NCBI GenBank assembly: GCA_016935615.1
Contig: JAFGQO010000107.1
Location: forward strand, 1 to 35,680
From: Bacteroidales bacterium
GTDB lineage: Bacteria > Bacteroidota > Bacteroidia > Bacteroidales > UBA10428
Length of the DNA: 35,680 nt
Reading direction: 5' to 3'
Of the stretch, positions 24,876-34,104 are shown piece after piece. The first letter of the stretch is position 1. Each line of letters starts with the position of its first letter. A program made the translations under genes and the position numbers. The notes under the pieces were generated by a model that was not told the origin of the DNA, did no database searches, and was given only the letters and a program-made list of their open reading frames with translations.

Positions 24876-26834
24876 ATGAACATTTTCAGAGAAACATTAT
24901 TTGCAAAGAGGCATTTGAAAAAAATGCCTGAAGGAAAGTTGTATTTGAGGATCTCATTTTTTTTCCTTGGAATTGCTTCTACTGTATGGTTTCTGATCAG
25001 GGTGATCCCAAAGCCTTCCAGGGCAGGATATCCCTGCATGCGTGCAGCAGCACCTTTTATGTCGGGGTTTATAATTTATCTGATATCGATCACAGGCTCG
25101 GTATTTGCATTCCGGAAGCTTGGCAAGAAATTACTATCGGCAAAGTACATTGCAGCTTTTGGTTTTCTGGCCATAGCGGCAGCATCTGTTTTTATTACCG
25201 GTTCGGTAAATAATACGAGTAGCAATGCAGCAACACTGGCAATCAAGCAATCCTTAATAGCGAATGACCCAATTGGTGTTGCTACCGGATTAAAACCAGG
25301 AAGAGTAGTTTGGGTTTATGATCCCGGTGCCACCAACGAAAATTGCAGTAACTCCTCGGGAGACTACTGGTATCAGGATGATAATACCAATCAGGACACC
25401 GTACGTAAAATGCTTGCTGATGGTATCATCAGGTATTCTGAAGCAGACAATCTGGCAAACGCATGGAATGATTTATTTGAATATTTCAATGTACAACATT
25501 CAAAAGGAAATGTGGGCTATAGTGCCGGAGAAAAAATTGTCATTAAACTCAATATGACAAATATGGGCTCTAGTGGCAGGACGTTGACTTCACTAATGAA
25601 CTCAACTCCTCAACTGGTACTAGCAATACTTGAAGAATTGATTGATAGTGTTGGCGTAGCACAGGCTGATATTACAATAGGAGACCCTTACAGGGGCTTT
25701 GGCGATTTTTATTGGGACAAATGTCATGGCAAATACCCGGATGTGCACTATATCGAAGGTTCGGACACTGACGGCAGACAAATAACTCAAATTTCTGCCG
25801 ATGATGTGTTTTTTACAAGTGATGTTGATAACCCGTTTGCTTCAAGATTACCGCAAGCATATTTGGATGCTGCTTATCTGATCAATATGCCTTGTATGAA
25901 AAGCCATAATTCGGCTGGCATTACCCTTGCAGCAAAGAATCATCAGGGTTCTGTTATTGCACCATCTCAAAATGCCACCAACCAATATATGGGAGACGAT
26001 TTACACTATTGTTTTCCTGATGTTCCCGAAAATCAGGTCTTAGGTATTTATCGTCATATAGTGGATTATATAGCTCATAGTAAATTGGGAGGTAATACAC
26101 TGGTGTATATTGTTGATGCCATCTGGTCGGGAAGGAACTGGAACGGTTATGTTGACAAATGGGGTATGCCACCTTTTAACGGCGATTATACATCTTCTTT
26201 GTTTATTTCACAGGATCCTGTTGCTATCGAATCGGTTGGGTATGACTTTTTGTACAATGAATACAACAATACCGACTATAGAGACACCTATCATGAAGGG
26301 GATGATTTTCCGCTCTGGGTTGGTGTTGATGATTATATCCTTCAGGCCGCCGATCCGGCGTATTGGCCAAGTGGTATTGAATATGATCCCGACCATGCCG
26401 ATCACAATTCACCTGTAGGGTCACTTGGTGTTTATGAGCATTGGAATAACATATCTGATAAACAATACACGAGGAATTTGGGCACAGGAGACGGCATTGA
26501 ATTGGTAAGTGTATTTGCGGGTGGTGAAGAACCAAATTTCATCCGGAATACTCGTAATAATAATTCAATAGCATCCATTTACAGTTACCCAAACCCGGCA
26601 GAAGATGTTGTGTTTTTCGAATATTCAATTGACACGCCTGGCGATGTATATATTGAAGTATTTGCTATTGACGGGAAAAAAGCAGCATGTCTTCAGGATC
26701 AGAAAAAAAGTGCAGGGACATATCAGTTCAGATGGAATGTTGAACATTTGCAGTCCGGATCATATATTCTCAGAGTCAGCCATACCTCGGCTGCCGGTGT
26801 ATCGACTTTGTTAAAGAAGTTTGAGGTGTTATAA
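24876..26834 (+). CDS. DUF362 protein with N-terminal membrane helices and T9SS type-A sorting domain
   Basis: A 652-residue protein in three parts. Residues 1-115 hold three hydrophobic segments (about 25-43, 60-80, 88-110), with the conserved-looking RVIPKPSRAGYPCMRAAAP between the first two. Residues about 120-550 form a DUF362-like domain: AGEKIVIKLNMTN, ITIGDPYRGFGD, INMPCMKSHNSAGITLAAKNHQG, LVYIVDAIWSG and SQDPVAIESVGYDFL. The last 80 residues are a type-A T9SS C-terminal domain: YSYPNPAEDVVFFEY, GDVYIEVFAIDGK, SGSYILRVS, ending KKFEVL. DUF362 function is unknown; some members carry iron-sulfur clusters, but no ferredoxin-type Cys motif is present here. Multiple helices before a T9SS tail are unusual, since T9SS clients normally have one cleavable signal peptide. 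Confidence 0.85.
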   Translation: MNIFRETLFAKRHLKKMPEGKLYLRISFFFLGIASTVWFLIRVIPKPSRAGYPCMRAAAPFMSGFIIYLISITGSVFAFRKLGKKLLSAKYIAAFGFLAIAAASVFITGSVNNTSSNAATLAIKQSLIANDPIGVATGLKPGRVVWVYDPGATNENCSNSSGDYWYQDDNTNQDTVRKMLADGIIRYSEADNLANAWNDLFEYFNVQHSKGNVGYSAGEKIVIKLNMTNMGSSGRTLTSLMNSTPQLVLAILEELIDSVGVAQADITIGDPYRGFGDFYWDKCHGKYPDVHYIEGSDTDGRQITQISADDVFFTSDVDNPFASRLPQAYLDAAYLINMPCMKSHNSAGITLAAKNHQGSVIAPSQNATNQYMGDDLHYCFPDVPENQVLGIYRHIVDYIAHSKLGGNTLVYIVDAIWSGRNWNGYVDKWGMPPFNGDYTSSLFISQDPVAIESVGYDFLYNEYNNTDYRDTYHEGDDFPLWVGVDDYILQAADPAYWPSGIEYDPDHADHNSPVGSLGVYEHWNNISDKQYTRNLGTGDGIELVSVFAGGEEPNFIRNTRNNNSIASIYSYPNPAEDVVFFEYSIDTPGDVYIEVFAIDGKKAACLQDQKKSAGTYQFRWNVEHLQSGSYILRVSHTSAAGVSTLLKKFEVL

Positions 26835-26865
26835 GTGTGAATTAATAATAGCAGACCAAATTGTA

Positions 26866-27387
26866 TTATATATTATCATAGGTAAGTTGCACAAGACCTC
26901 TTTCAAAAACCTGATGTTTCACGAGTTTAAACTGAAAATTCCTGAGATCGTCTTCTTTGAATAGTTTAATTCCCTGACCGAGTGCAACAGGATGGATAGA
27001 TATGATCATTTCATCAATCAGACCGGCATTTATAAGCATGGAATTGATCTGGCTTCCGCCGACCAGCCAGATGTTCCTGCCTTTCCGGCTTCTTAATTCA
27101 CGTGTAAATTCGACCACATCGCTGAAAATAATTTCTATTGGATTTCCATCCGGTTTGCGATTGCTGCGTGAGAAAACATAATTTTTTTTATCGGGATAGG
27201 GGAACTGCTTAAATTGTTTAATGAAATAATACGTGTTATACCCCATTATGGTGGTGTCAATGGAATCATAAAACTCCTTATAACCAAAATCCCCGTCGGT
27301 ATATAACCAGTCGGTATCACCGTTTTTTCCGGCAATAAAACCATCAATACTGGTAGCAATGAACAGGACGATCTTTCGCATAATCAT
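26866..27387 (-). CDS. Dihydrofolate reductase-like / RibD C-terminal family protein
   Basis: A 173-residue cytoplasmic protein of the RibD-C/DHFR-like reductase group. The start MRKIVLFIATSIDGFIAGKNGDTDWL is the family's N-terminal signature. It is followed by TTIMGYNTYYFIKQF, the nucleotide-binding block NIWLVGGSQINSMLINAGLIDEM and ISIHPVALGQGIKLF. NAD(P)H-dependent reduction is expected, but the substrate of stand-alone members is generally unknown and I would not call it DHFR or RibD. Two ATGs are possible, 27387 and 27381; the second gives the more usual MRKI start. It is convergent with the DUF362 gene (31 bp between) and follows the LysE-type gene leftward by 53 bp. Confidence 0.85.
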   Translation of the reverse strand: MIMRKIVLFIATSIDGFIAGKNGDTDWLYTDGDFGYKEFYDSIDTTIMGYNTYYFIKQFKQFPYPDKKNYVFSRSNRKPDGNPIEIIFSDVVEFTRELRSRKGRNIWLVGGSQINSMLINAGLIDEMIISIHPVALGQGIKLFKEDDLRNFQFKLVKHQVFERGLVQLTYDNI

Positions 27388-27440
27388 TAAAAATTAAGTG
27401 TTAGATTTTCTTTACAATTTAATAAAAACTTACATACAAT

Positions 27441-28061
27441 TTACAGAATATAATGAACAGCTTCTTTAAAAAGCAAAACGGAAAAAACGATCAATACAAT
27501 TCCCAGAGATCGAATGGATAAAACAAACGCTTTTTGTTGCAGAATATTTTTCATTTTGCCGGTAAGCAATGCAAAAACAATTTTTGAACCTACCAGCATC
27601 ATGTAAAATCCTGCCAGGAAAAGAACAATTGCGAATGATGATACCCGGCTTGCATTTACCAGGATAGGAGCACCAACCAGGATCCAGAAAAGATAGGGAT
27701 GAGGATTCAGCAGATTGACAACAATACCTCTTTGAAATGATCTTGGTTTTTGGATCGGTTTGTTTTTTACTGAAGGTTTATACCGGATATTTTCATAGGC
27801 CAGCAGCAGGAGAAACAGAGCTCCCAGCAATGAAATTATGCCAAGAAGAAGGTTGTTCTCAGCAAAATTCCGGATGAGAAAATAAGCTGCCAGGATGATG
27901 GGCAGATCTGTGATCAAAGGAGCAAGAGCCAGTTTCATTCCTTCTTTTTGCCCGTATTTCAGGGTTTCCGTAACCACAAGTGGCAGCAGGGGGCCGGGTG
28001 ATATGCCGGCAACAATACCTAAAAACAGACCTGAACCAAGGTAATAAAACAGTTCCTGCAT
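27441..28061 (-). CDS. LysE/RhtB-type amino-acid exporter
   Basis: A 206-residue integral membrane protein with about six hydrophobic segments. The N-terminal GLFLGIVAGISPGPLLPLVVTETLKYG carries the LysE-superfamily signature, and VVNLLNPHPYLFWILVGAPIL is the second conserved block (NPhP in loop 4). LysE/RhtB proteins export amino acids or related solutes by proton antiport from the inner membrane. The substrate cannot be told from sequence. Its start region shows no strong promoter. The downstream DHFR-like gene is close enough to share a transcript. Confidence 0.88.
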   Translation of the reverse strand: MQELFYYLGSGLFLGIVAGISPGPLLPLVVTETLKYGQKEGMKLALAPLITDLPIILAAYFLIRNFAENNLLLGIISLLGALFLLLLAYENIRYKPSVKNKPIQKPRSFQRGIVVNLLNPHPYLFWILVGAPILVNASRVSSFAIVLFLAGFYMMLVGSKIVFALLTGKMKNILQQKAFVLSIRSLGIVLIVFSVLLFKEAVHYIL

Positions 28062-28189
28062 AGCTATTTCAAGTCAATCAAACACTATTGCGGAGACAAA
28101 TATACAAATGATAACTCTATTGGCTCTTGTTAACTGATCTATGATCATAGCATCCGCAATACCCGGCAGGTATCCATCGATTTTACCGG

Positions 28190-30622
28190 CTAGAAACCTG
28201 CTGATAATTTGAGGTTGAAGCTTCTCCGGGTCAGGTAATTCGGTACGGCAAAATATGCATTGAGACCTATATCACTTTCCACCGTCCGAACCCAGTCATA
28301 CGATACGGTATTCAGCGCATCCAGAAGATTCAGGATCTCAAGACTGATCCAAATGGATTCTACACCGTATTTTTTTTCCGGCTTCCTTATGATGGCGCGT
28401 GAAAAACCAATATCGACCCGACGATAAGGGCCAAGCCTGTATACATCGGCGGAACGTGAATAAAGTGGTCCGGAATAGGGAAGTCCCGATCCGTATATTA
28501 GCAATAAGTGGACCTTGTAATTCGGATTGGAAGGAAGGTAATCCTGGAAGAAAAGCGAAAAATTTATCCACTGGTCAGTCGGTCGACTGTAATATCCCGG
28601 ATAAGAAACCGTATTGTCGGTATTGACAACATAATCGTTGTAAATATCTTCCTTTGTTGATAAAAAGGAAAGACTGAACCATGATTCGGTTCCGGGTACA
28701 AATTCTCCATACACTTTGAAATCAATACCGGTTGCATATCCTTTAGCTTTGTACATGGGAAGGTATTGAAGTCTTACATCATCCAGCTTATAGGGAATGA
28801 GTCGTGTCAGGTATTTGTAATAAACCTCCGTGGTAAAAACAAAAGGACGACCCCAGGCCCGGAATTTGTAATCGGCTCCTGTCACTGCATGAAATGCTCT
28901 CTGGGCTTTGATATCGGGGTATAGATTTCCGTAAGGATCACGCAATTCTTTGTAAAAGGGAGGCTGGTAGTACAAACCGGTGGCAAAATGCCATGTCAGG
29001 TTAGGTGCTTTGTCAGGTGTGATCGTAAGGTTTAGCCTGGGACTTATGGTAGTCTCTTTATTGTATGTCCAGTATTGAGCACGCACTCCCAGTGTAAGCC
29101 GGGTGACAGATCTTTGCCCGGACAGATTAAATGTATGTTGAAGATAACCTGAGATTCTTGAATTGTTAAGGGAATTCGCTGATTTTGAAACGTAGTTAAG
29201 TTCAATGGTTTCATCGGAATAGGGCAGGGAATGACCAGCGGAATCGATCATCTGCCATTCGCTCAGCTTATCATCAATGAATTCCTGCTGCAGTTTGATT
29301 CCCCACCTGGTTACACCGGCACCTGAGTAATAGCTTGTTTTCAGATCAAAGGAACAGATGGATGCTTCCAGGGTGTTACGGGCATGGTCAAGCGATGTGC
29401 CTATGCCTACATTGATCAGGCTGTCCTTTTTGCCTGAGGAACCCTGAGTAGCAAGATTGATCCAGTATTGTTTCAGGATATCGTATGTGATCTCTTCATT
29501 TGACCGGAATGCCGAAGCAATGAATTTCATTGAAAATTTATCATTCGGATGATAGTTTAAAGACAATGCTCCCAGGTATGTTTCGAATTTATCGATCTCC
29601 TGGCCTTCATAAAATACAGTGAAGTTAAATCCCTGTGACAGGGTACCAAAGTTTGTGCTCCGGTTTTCAGGTACCCGGTTAAACTTGTTTGTTGCATAAT
29701 TTATCAATACATCCAGTTCCAGCGTCTTTGACAGGTCGTACGTAAGAAAAGACTGTATATCAGTGAATGAAGGTTTATAGTCTCCTCTGGTGTCCAGCGT
29801 ACTTAAGATGTATTTTGTGGTTTTGTACCGTACTCCTGTATTGTGTGTGAATTTCTTATTCTTCGAACTTCCTCCCACATGGACCGATCCGCCTAACAGG
29901 CTGGCCGATAAGGAGCCTCCAAGCTCCGAAGGTTTCTTATATTGTATATCAAGCACCGATGATAATTTGTCTCCATACTCCGCATCGAAACCACCAGCCG
30001 AAAACTGGATGGAGGATATCATGGAAGGATTTATAAAACTTAATCCTTCCTGCTGGGCAGATTGCACAAGCAGGGGTCGGTATATTTCAATATCATTCAC
30101 ATAGATCAGGTTTTCGTCGTAGCTGCCGCCCCGAACGGAATACTGCGATGATAATTCGCTACCTGAGACAACACCCGGCAATGTTTTCAGAATGGATTCA
30201 ATATTACCGCTTGGATTGGGCAACTGGTCAAGCGATTTGATATCAATGGGAACGAGGGTGTTCTCACGGTCTTTTATACCGAATACTTCCACATCCTCGA
30301 GTTCTTTCACTTCCTGTTTCAGTTGAATATTCCTGATACGGATCTCACCAGGCTGCAGGCGAAGAGTAATTCTGTATGTTTCGTATCCAAGGAAATATAC
30401 CAGGAAAACCAGGTCTTCATTGGCAGGAACCTTGAGAGAATAGGCCCCGGTTTCGTTGGTAACGGTTCCAATGCTCATATTTTCAATTCCCACGGAGGCG
30501 GAAAAGAGAACATTGCTTTCTTCGTCCGTCACTATACCTCTAATGGTGGCAGTTTGTTGTGCACTGCAAATAATGGTTACAAAGAAACAAAGGATATTTA
30601 GACCTGACCTGATTTGATTCAT
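28190..30622 (-). CDS. TonB-dependent outer-membrane receptor with carboxypeptidase-regulatory-like domain
   Basis: An 810-residue outer-membrane protein with a signal peptide (about 1-22, ending CSAQQ). The N-terminal CarboxypepD_reg-like domain (about 25-105: TIRGIVTDEESNVLFSASV, NETGAYSLKVPANED, VFLVYFLGYETYRITL) leads into a plug (about 120-225: SGNIESILKTLPGVVS, YSVRGGSYDENLIYVNDIEIYRP, ISSIQFSAGGFDAEYGDKLSSVLDI). The 22-strand barrel follows, ending LTRRSFNLKLSAGF with a terminal aromatic. There is no SusC signature and no SusD partner, so it is an ordinary transporter rather than a Sus-type glycan importer. The substrate is unknown. The gene upstream in the same direction encodes a small protein with a similar regulatory-like domain. 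Confidence 0.93.
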   Translation of the reverse strand: MNQIRSGLNILCFFVTIICSAQQTATIRGIVTDEESNVLFSASVGIENMSIGTVTNETGAYSLKVPANEDLVFLVYFLGYETYRITLRLQPGEIRIRNIQLKQEVKELEDVEVFGIKDRENTLVPIDIKSLDQLPNPSGNIESILKTLPGVVSGSELSSQYSVRGGSYDENLIYVNDIEIYRPLLVQSAQQEGLSFINPSMISSIQFSAGGFDAEYGDKLSSVLDIQYKKPSELGGSLSASLLGGSVHVGGSSKNKKFTHNTGVRYKTTKYILSTLDTRGDYKPSFTDIQSFLTYDLSKTLELDVLINYATNKFNRVPENRSTNFGTLSQGFNFTVFYEGQEIDKFETYLGALSLNYHPNDKFSMKFIASAFRSNEEITYDILKQYWINLATQGSSGKKDSLINVGIGTSLDHARNTLEASICSFDLKTSYYSGAGVTRWGIKLQQEFIDDKLSEWQMIDSAGHSLPYSDETIELNYVSKSANSLNNSRISGYLQHTFNLSGQRSVTRLTLGVRAQYWTYNKETTISPRLNLTITPDKAPNLTWHFATGLYYQPPFYKELRDPYGNLYPDIKAQRAFHAVTGADYKFRAWGRPFVFTTEVYYKYLTRLIPYKLDDVRLQYLPMYKAKGYATGIDFKVYGEFVPGTESWFSLSFLSTKEDIYNDYVVNTDNTVSYPGYYSRPTDQWINFSLFFQDYLPSNPNYKVHLLLIYGSGLPYSGPLYSRSADVYRLGPYRRVDIGFSRAIIRKPEKKYGVESIWISLEILNLLDALNTVSYDWVRTVESDIGLNAYFAVPNYLTRRSFNLKLSAGF

Positions 30623-30699
30623 TACTCGTTTCAGCTATTCACTTACCTGAAAAAAACTCAAAGAATAAAATAAAATTGTGAAGATACAAGCTTTTCTTG

Positions 30700-30835
30700 A
30701 GGAGACATAAGCCAAAAAAGCAAATTCCAAATTACAAATCACAAATATCAAAGAATTTTCAATTCTCAAATTCCAATAACCAATAACTGATGAATTGATG
30801 AGTTGATCAGGTGAGAAAGTGAGATTTTAGACTAG
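30700..30835. repeat. Low-complexity spacer
   Basis: The spacer between the TonB receptor and the next leftward gene holds decayed short repeats such as CAAATTCCAAATTACAAATC and GATGAATTGATGAGTTGATC. The composition is strand-asymmetric and A-rich. No gene, terminator or exact long repeat is supported. Confidence 0.5.
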
Positions 30836-30859
30836 TGATTTTTATGGAACTTGCGACTA

Positions 30860-31534
30860 CTATTCAATTTCCATTTCCTGGAATTCCACATCCTTTTTCT
30901 CATATTTCTTAAAGTCGCCCCGTTTCAGTGCTTTGAAGAACTCGGCCCATGCAAAGGCATTGAAGATCTGATAGGAAGGATACTGCCCCTGGTTGAAAGT
31001 CTCCCGGTATTGCTGATTCAGGATATGCTGGAAATTGGCTCTTGCGCTGGGAGTTTCATCAAGTATGATCTGAGTTTTCAGTAAGGCAATATTTTTGCGT
31101 GCATTGTCCATATCGTCATCCGGCAGTTTCAGGTTAAGAAATGCTTCTTTAAATTCTTCATACGATTTCCAGGGATAAACCACTACTTCGTCTATCATAA
31201 ACGTATCGGTCTGCAAAATAATGTCAAGAGTGAAGAATGGTTCTTTCAGGTTGTCAGGGACGGTTATTATTTTACGCTTGTAACCAACGGTTGAAAGCAT
31301 GATGCTGTCATTCACACGGGTAACCAGGGTAAATTTCCCGTGTTGGTCCGTGATGGTTCCCCGGTAGTTGTTCAGTATAAGTATATGCGCATAGGGGAGT
31401 GGCTGCAAAAGTTCATCCGTCAGTCGACCCGTGAATTGCACAAGATTTCTTTCATCCTTATCTTTAAACAGCTGAGCCTGAATAACAATTGTGTGTATTG
31501 CTGTGAGAACAGTAAGAAGCAGGATCTTCTTCAT
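30860..31534 (-). CDS. Exported protein with carboxypeptidase-regulatory-like domain
   Basis: A 224-residue exported protein. The signal peptide is MKKILLLTVLTAIHTIVIQA. A CarboxypepD_reg-like beta-sandwich follows (about 30-110: VQFTGRLTDELLQPLPYAHILI, YRGTITDQHGKFTLV, DSIMLSTVGYKRKIITV, LDIILQTDTFMIDEVVVYP). The remaining 100 residues are charged and helical (YEEFKEAFLNLKLPDDDMDN, then ARANFQHILNQQYRETF) and end in an acidic tail. This is the domain found before TonB-receptor plugs, but here with no barrel. The start at 31534 is used because an upstream in-frame ATG at 31567 would overlap an exact -7 promoter element and precede the signal peptide. It lies 237 bp upstream of the TonB receptor, same strand. 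Role unknown. Confidence 0.8.
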   Translation of the reverse strand: MKKILLLTVLTAIHTIVIQAQLFKDKDERNLVQFTGRLTDELLQPLPYAHILILNNYRGTITDQHGKFTLVTRVNDSIMLSTVGYKRKIITVPDNLKEPFFTLDIILQTDTFMIDEVVVYPWKSYEEFKEAFLNLKLPDDDMDNARKNIALLKTQIILDETPSARANFQHILNQQYRETFNQGQYPSYQIFNAFAWAEFFKALKRGDFKKYEKKDVEFQEMEIE

Positions 31535-31564
31535 AGTTTGCCTTTGCTTGTTTACCAAACCTTC

Positions 31565-31572
31565 CAAAGGTA
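31565..31572 (-). promoter_or_regulatory. Candidate -7 element for the leftward regulatory-like-domain gene
   Basis: Minus strand TACCTTTG is an exact TAnnTTTG match, 30 bp upstream of the ATG at 31534. It supports that start over the ATG at 31567. No -33 TTTG was seen at the expected distance. Confidence 0.4.
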
Positions 31573-31617
31573 ATTATTTTGATATACTTTTGTTCCTTTT
31601 AACTGAACACATGATGT

Positions 31618-31625
31618 TAAATTTG
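31618..31625 (+). promoter_or_regulatory. Candidate -7 element for the yjbQ-type gene
   Basis: TAAATTTG is an exact TAnnTTTG match, 52 bp upstream of the ATG at 31678. A TTTG lies upstream at 31589-31592, but the 25-bp spacing is longer than usual. It is back-to-back with the leftward element at 31565-31572. Confidence 0.4.
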
Positions 31626-31677
31626 GTTAAAATGAAAAACAAGTCTAACTTGTAAATTGTTATGCTGTATTCAGGAA

Positions 31678-32088
31678 ATGATAACACAAAAAGAAATAAC
31701 ACTGCAGGGGTATAGCCGGGGATATCATCTGATAACCTCTTTGATCACAAGTCATCTGGGTGAACTCCCCGACCGCGGATTGTTACACGTTCATGTGAAA
31801 CATACTTCAGCAGGGATTACATTGAATGAGAATGCAGATCCTTCCGTACGTGCCGATTTTGAGACTTTTCTGGATGATCTTATTCCGGAAAACTACTCAG
31901 GATTTACTCATACCCTGGAAGGTTTGGATGATATGCCGGCACATCTGAAAGCATCCATCATAGGACAGACCATTACTGTACCCATAACCAACGGCATGCT
32001 GAACCTGGGAACCTGGCAGGGCATTTATTTTTGTGAATTCAGGAACCGTGGAGGTTCGCGCCGGCTTGTGCTGACCGTATACAGTTAA
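31678..32088 (+). CDS. yjbQ: YjbQ/UPF0047 family protein
   Basis: A 136-residue single-domain protein of the YjbQ family, sometimes annotated as secondary thiamine-phosphate synthase from complementation in E. coli; the true role is not settled. Conserved blocks are GLLHVHVKHTSAGITLNENADPSVRADFE (with the paired His and the NENADP loop), LEGLDDMPAHLKASIIG and the closing LGTWQGIYFCEFRNRGGSRRLVLTVY. The His and Asp/Glu residues in these blocks form the putative metal and active site. The ATG at 31678 is chosen over an in-frame TTG at 31657 because homologues begin a few residues before the first strand (ITQKEITL). The DUF4301 gene follows after 19 bp and is probably co-transcribed. Confidence 0.9.
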   Translation: MITQKEITLQGYSRGYHLITSLITSHLGELPDRGLLHVHVKHTSAGITLNENADPSVRADFETFLDDLIPENYSGFTHTLEGLDDMPAHLKASIIGQTITVPITNGMLNLGTWQGIYFCEFRNRGGSRRLVLTVYS

Positions 32089-32107
32089 ACACGTGTAATA
32101 AAAGCCT

Positions 32108-33628
32108 ATGTTCAGTGATAAAGACATCCGACAAATTCAGGAAAAAGGTATTTCCGATGAGCAGTTGCAATGGCAATTGTCTGTTTTCAGGAAGGGAATT
32201 GCACCAATGAAACTGAATCGGCCGGCGTCAATTGGCGACGGCATCATTTGCCCGGATAATAAAGAGATTGACAGGTATATTTCTGATTTCGATTCAGCCG
32301 GCAATATTCAAAAGATTAAATTTGTTCCTGCCTCGGGAGCTGCAAGCAGGATGTTCAAAGCATTGTTTGAGTTTATGGATTCGGCAGATGAACAAACCGA
32401 TTCAGAGAATGAGTTTATTATAACTTTTTTCGGAAATCTGCGCAAATTTGCTTTTTATAGCGCACTGGAAAGAAAAATCAGGGATAAAGGCGAATCACTC
32501 AATGGATTGCCGGATGAAAAAAAATACAAGAAGATCCTGGAATACCTTCTTACTGAAAAAGGATTGAATTATGGAAACCTTCCAAAAGGATTGCTTCAGT
32601 TCCACCATTATGAAAGAGATAGCAGAACACCTTTTGAAGAGCATATAAGAGAAGCTGTTCAATATGCGAAAACACAAGACGGAAAAGTTACTTTGCATTT
32701 TACCGTATCGCCCGAACACCTGGAGGAGTTCAGGAAGTTGTTGCATACTATCCGGCCTGTATATGAGCAGAAAAACGGAATCGTTCTTGATGTGAGTTTC
32801 TCTGTTCAGAAACCTTCGACAGATACAATAGCCGTTGATTCCGATAATCAGCCTTTCAGGGAAAACGATGGCAGTATAGTATTTCGTCCGGGCGGACACG
32901 GGGCTTTGATCGACAACCTGAATGAGCTGGATGCCGATATCATATTTATAAAGAATATTGACAATGTGGTCCCTGAGAAACTGAATTCACCCACCATCCG
33001 GTATAAAAAAGCGCTGGCAGGAATTCTTCTCGAAACACAAAAGAAGGTGTTTAAACTTTTAAATGAGTTGGATGCAGGGATTCCACCGGAGAAACGATTG
33101 CAGGAAATGTATAAGCTTATTACAGGCATATTGTATTATATTCCGGCCTCGAAACCGGTTTTTACCGATGCAAAGGCATGTGTTCAGAAGTTCAGGGAAA
33201 TACTGAACCGCCCGATACGGGTGTGCGGTGTGGTGAAAAATCTTGGTGAGCCCGGAGGAGGGCCTTTCTGGGCACACAACAGCAAAGGCGATCTCAGTCT
33301 GCAGATCGTGGAATCATCGCAGGTTGACCATTTCGATGCGAAACAGGCAGAGATCTTTAAAAGATCCACTCATTTTAACCCTGTTGACCTGGTTTGCAGT
33401 ACAAAGAATTTCAGGGGAGAAAAGTTCCACCTTCCGGATTATATTGACCGCAATACCTGTTTCATTTCAAAAAAATCAAAAGACGGAAGAGACTTAAAAG
33501 CACTGGAATTGCCCGGACTCTGGAACGGTGCCATGGCCGACTGGCTTACGCTGATGGTGGAAGTGCCGATGGAAACTTTTAACCCGGTAAAAACAGTTAA
33601 CGATCTGTTAAGGCCACAGCATCAATAA
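32108..33628 (+). CDS. DUF4301 protein, possible nucleotidyltransferase-like
   Basis: A 506-residue cytoplasmic protein that I assign to DUF4301, a family seen mainly in Bacteroidota. Notable blocks are KIKFVPASGAASRMFKALFEF (about 70-90), LLQFHHYERDSRTPFEEHIREA, TLHFTVSPEHLEEF, IVFRPGGHGALIDNLNELDADIIFIKNIDNVVPEKL (about 257-292), and FWAHNSKGDLSLQIVESSQVD near 390. The glycine-rich start, the PGGHGALIDNL block and the IKNIDNV segment resemble the layout of UDP-sugar pyrophosphorylase-type nucleotidyltransferases. That functional link is my inference; the family has no established activity that I know. It sits 19 bp after yjbQ and ends before a gene-free stretch. Confidence 0.8.
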   Translation: MFSDKDIRQIQEKGISDEQLQWQLSVFRKGIAPMKLNRPASIGDGIICPDNKEIDRYISDFDSAGNIQKIKFVPASGAASRMFKALFEFMDSADEQTDSENEFIITFFGNLRKFAFYSALERKIRDKGESLNGLPDEKKYKKILEYLLTEKGLNYGNLPKGLLQFHHYERDSRTPFEEHIREAVQYAKTQDGKVTLHFTVSPEHLEEFRKLLHTIRPVYEQKNGIVLDVSFSVQKPSTDTIAVDSDNQPFRENDGSIVFRPGGHGALIDNLNELDADIIFIKNIDNVVPEKLNSPTIRYKKALAGILLETQKKVFKLLNELDAGIPPEKRLQEMYKLITGILYYIPASKPVFTDAKACVQKFREILNRPIRVCGVVKNLGEPGGGPFWAHNSKGDLSLQIVESSQVDHFDAKQAEIFKRSTHFNPVDLVCSTKNFRGEKFHLPDYIDRNTCFISKKSKDGRDLKALELPGLWNGAMADWLTLMVEVPMETFNPVKTVNDLLRPQHQ

Positions 33629-34104
33629 AGGCTGCATAAAACAATCGTGCGAAAAACACAAATCAATAATTAACTGACTCCAAAATAACCCATTAAAAAG
33701 GCTTATTCACCCTCAGGTACCGGGGGAGTTGAATATGTGCCGTTATAACCGGCTGCCATGTCATTGTTAAGAGAGACAGAATACAAATGTTTTTAAGGGA
33801 TTACAGGGCATAACAGGATGAAATGAATTCCGGTACTTCATTTTCACTTTGGTTTTGTTGAAATTTTATACTATATTTTCAATCGGTTATAATGATTATA
33901 ATACGATCATTTGGCTATGTTAAACCGGTTAACCGGAGTTTTAAGAGGGGAGATATTGGTTAGGGAAATTAATAATGTTCGATTGACTTATAAGCCGGGG
34001 CATATTTTTTTGTATTTAAAGTTATGGCATAGCGCGTTTTAATATTACGGACTGGGGATCAGGAGGGACGGCCAGACGAATTTTTTCAGTTATCCTCTCC
34101 GGGA
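33629..34104. other. 476-bp gene-free spacer before the recombinase
   Basis: No supported gene. It contains GTTATAAC at 33742-33749, a related GTTATAAT at 33886-33893, the perfect 12-bp palindrome CCGGTTAACCGG at 33925-33936, and an AT-rich stretch around 33860-33915. No terminator with a good T-run was found after the DUF4301 gene. The region marks the switch from conserved housekeeping-type genes to accessory sequence. Confidence 0.6.

Noticed and set aside
31535-31567. Upstream ATG at 31567 for the leftward regulatory-like-domain protein
   Set aside because: It would overlap an exact TAnnTTTG element and precede the signal peptide; the start at 31534 fits better.
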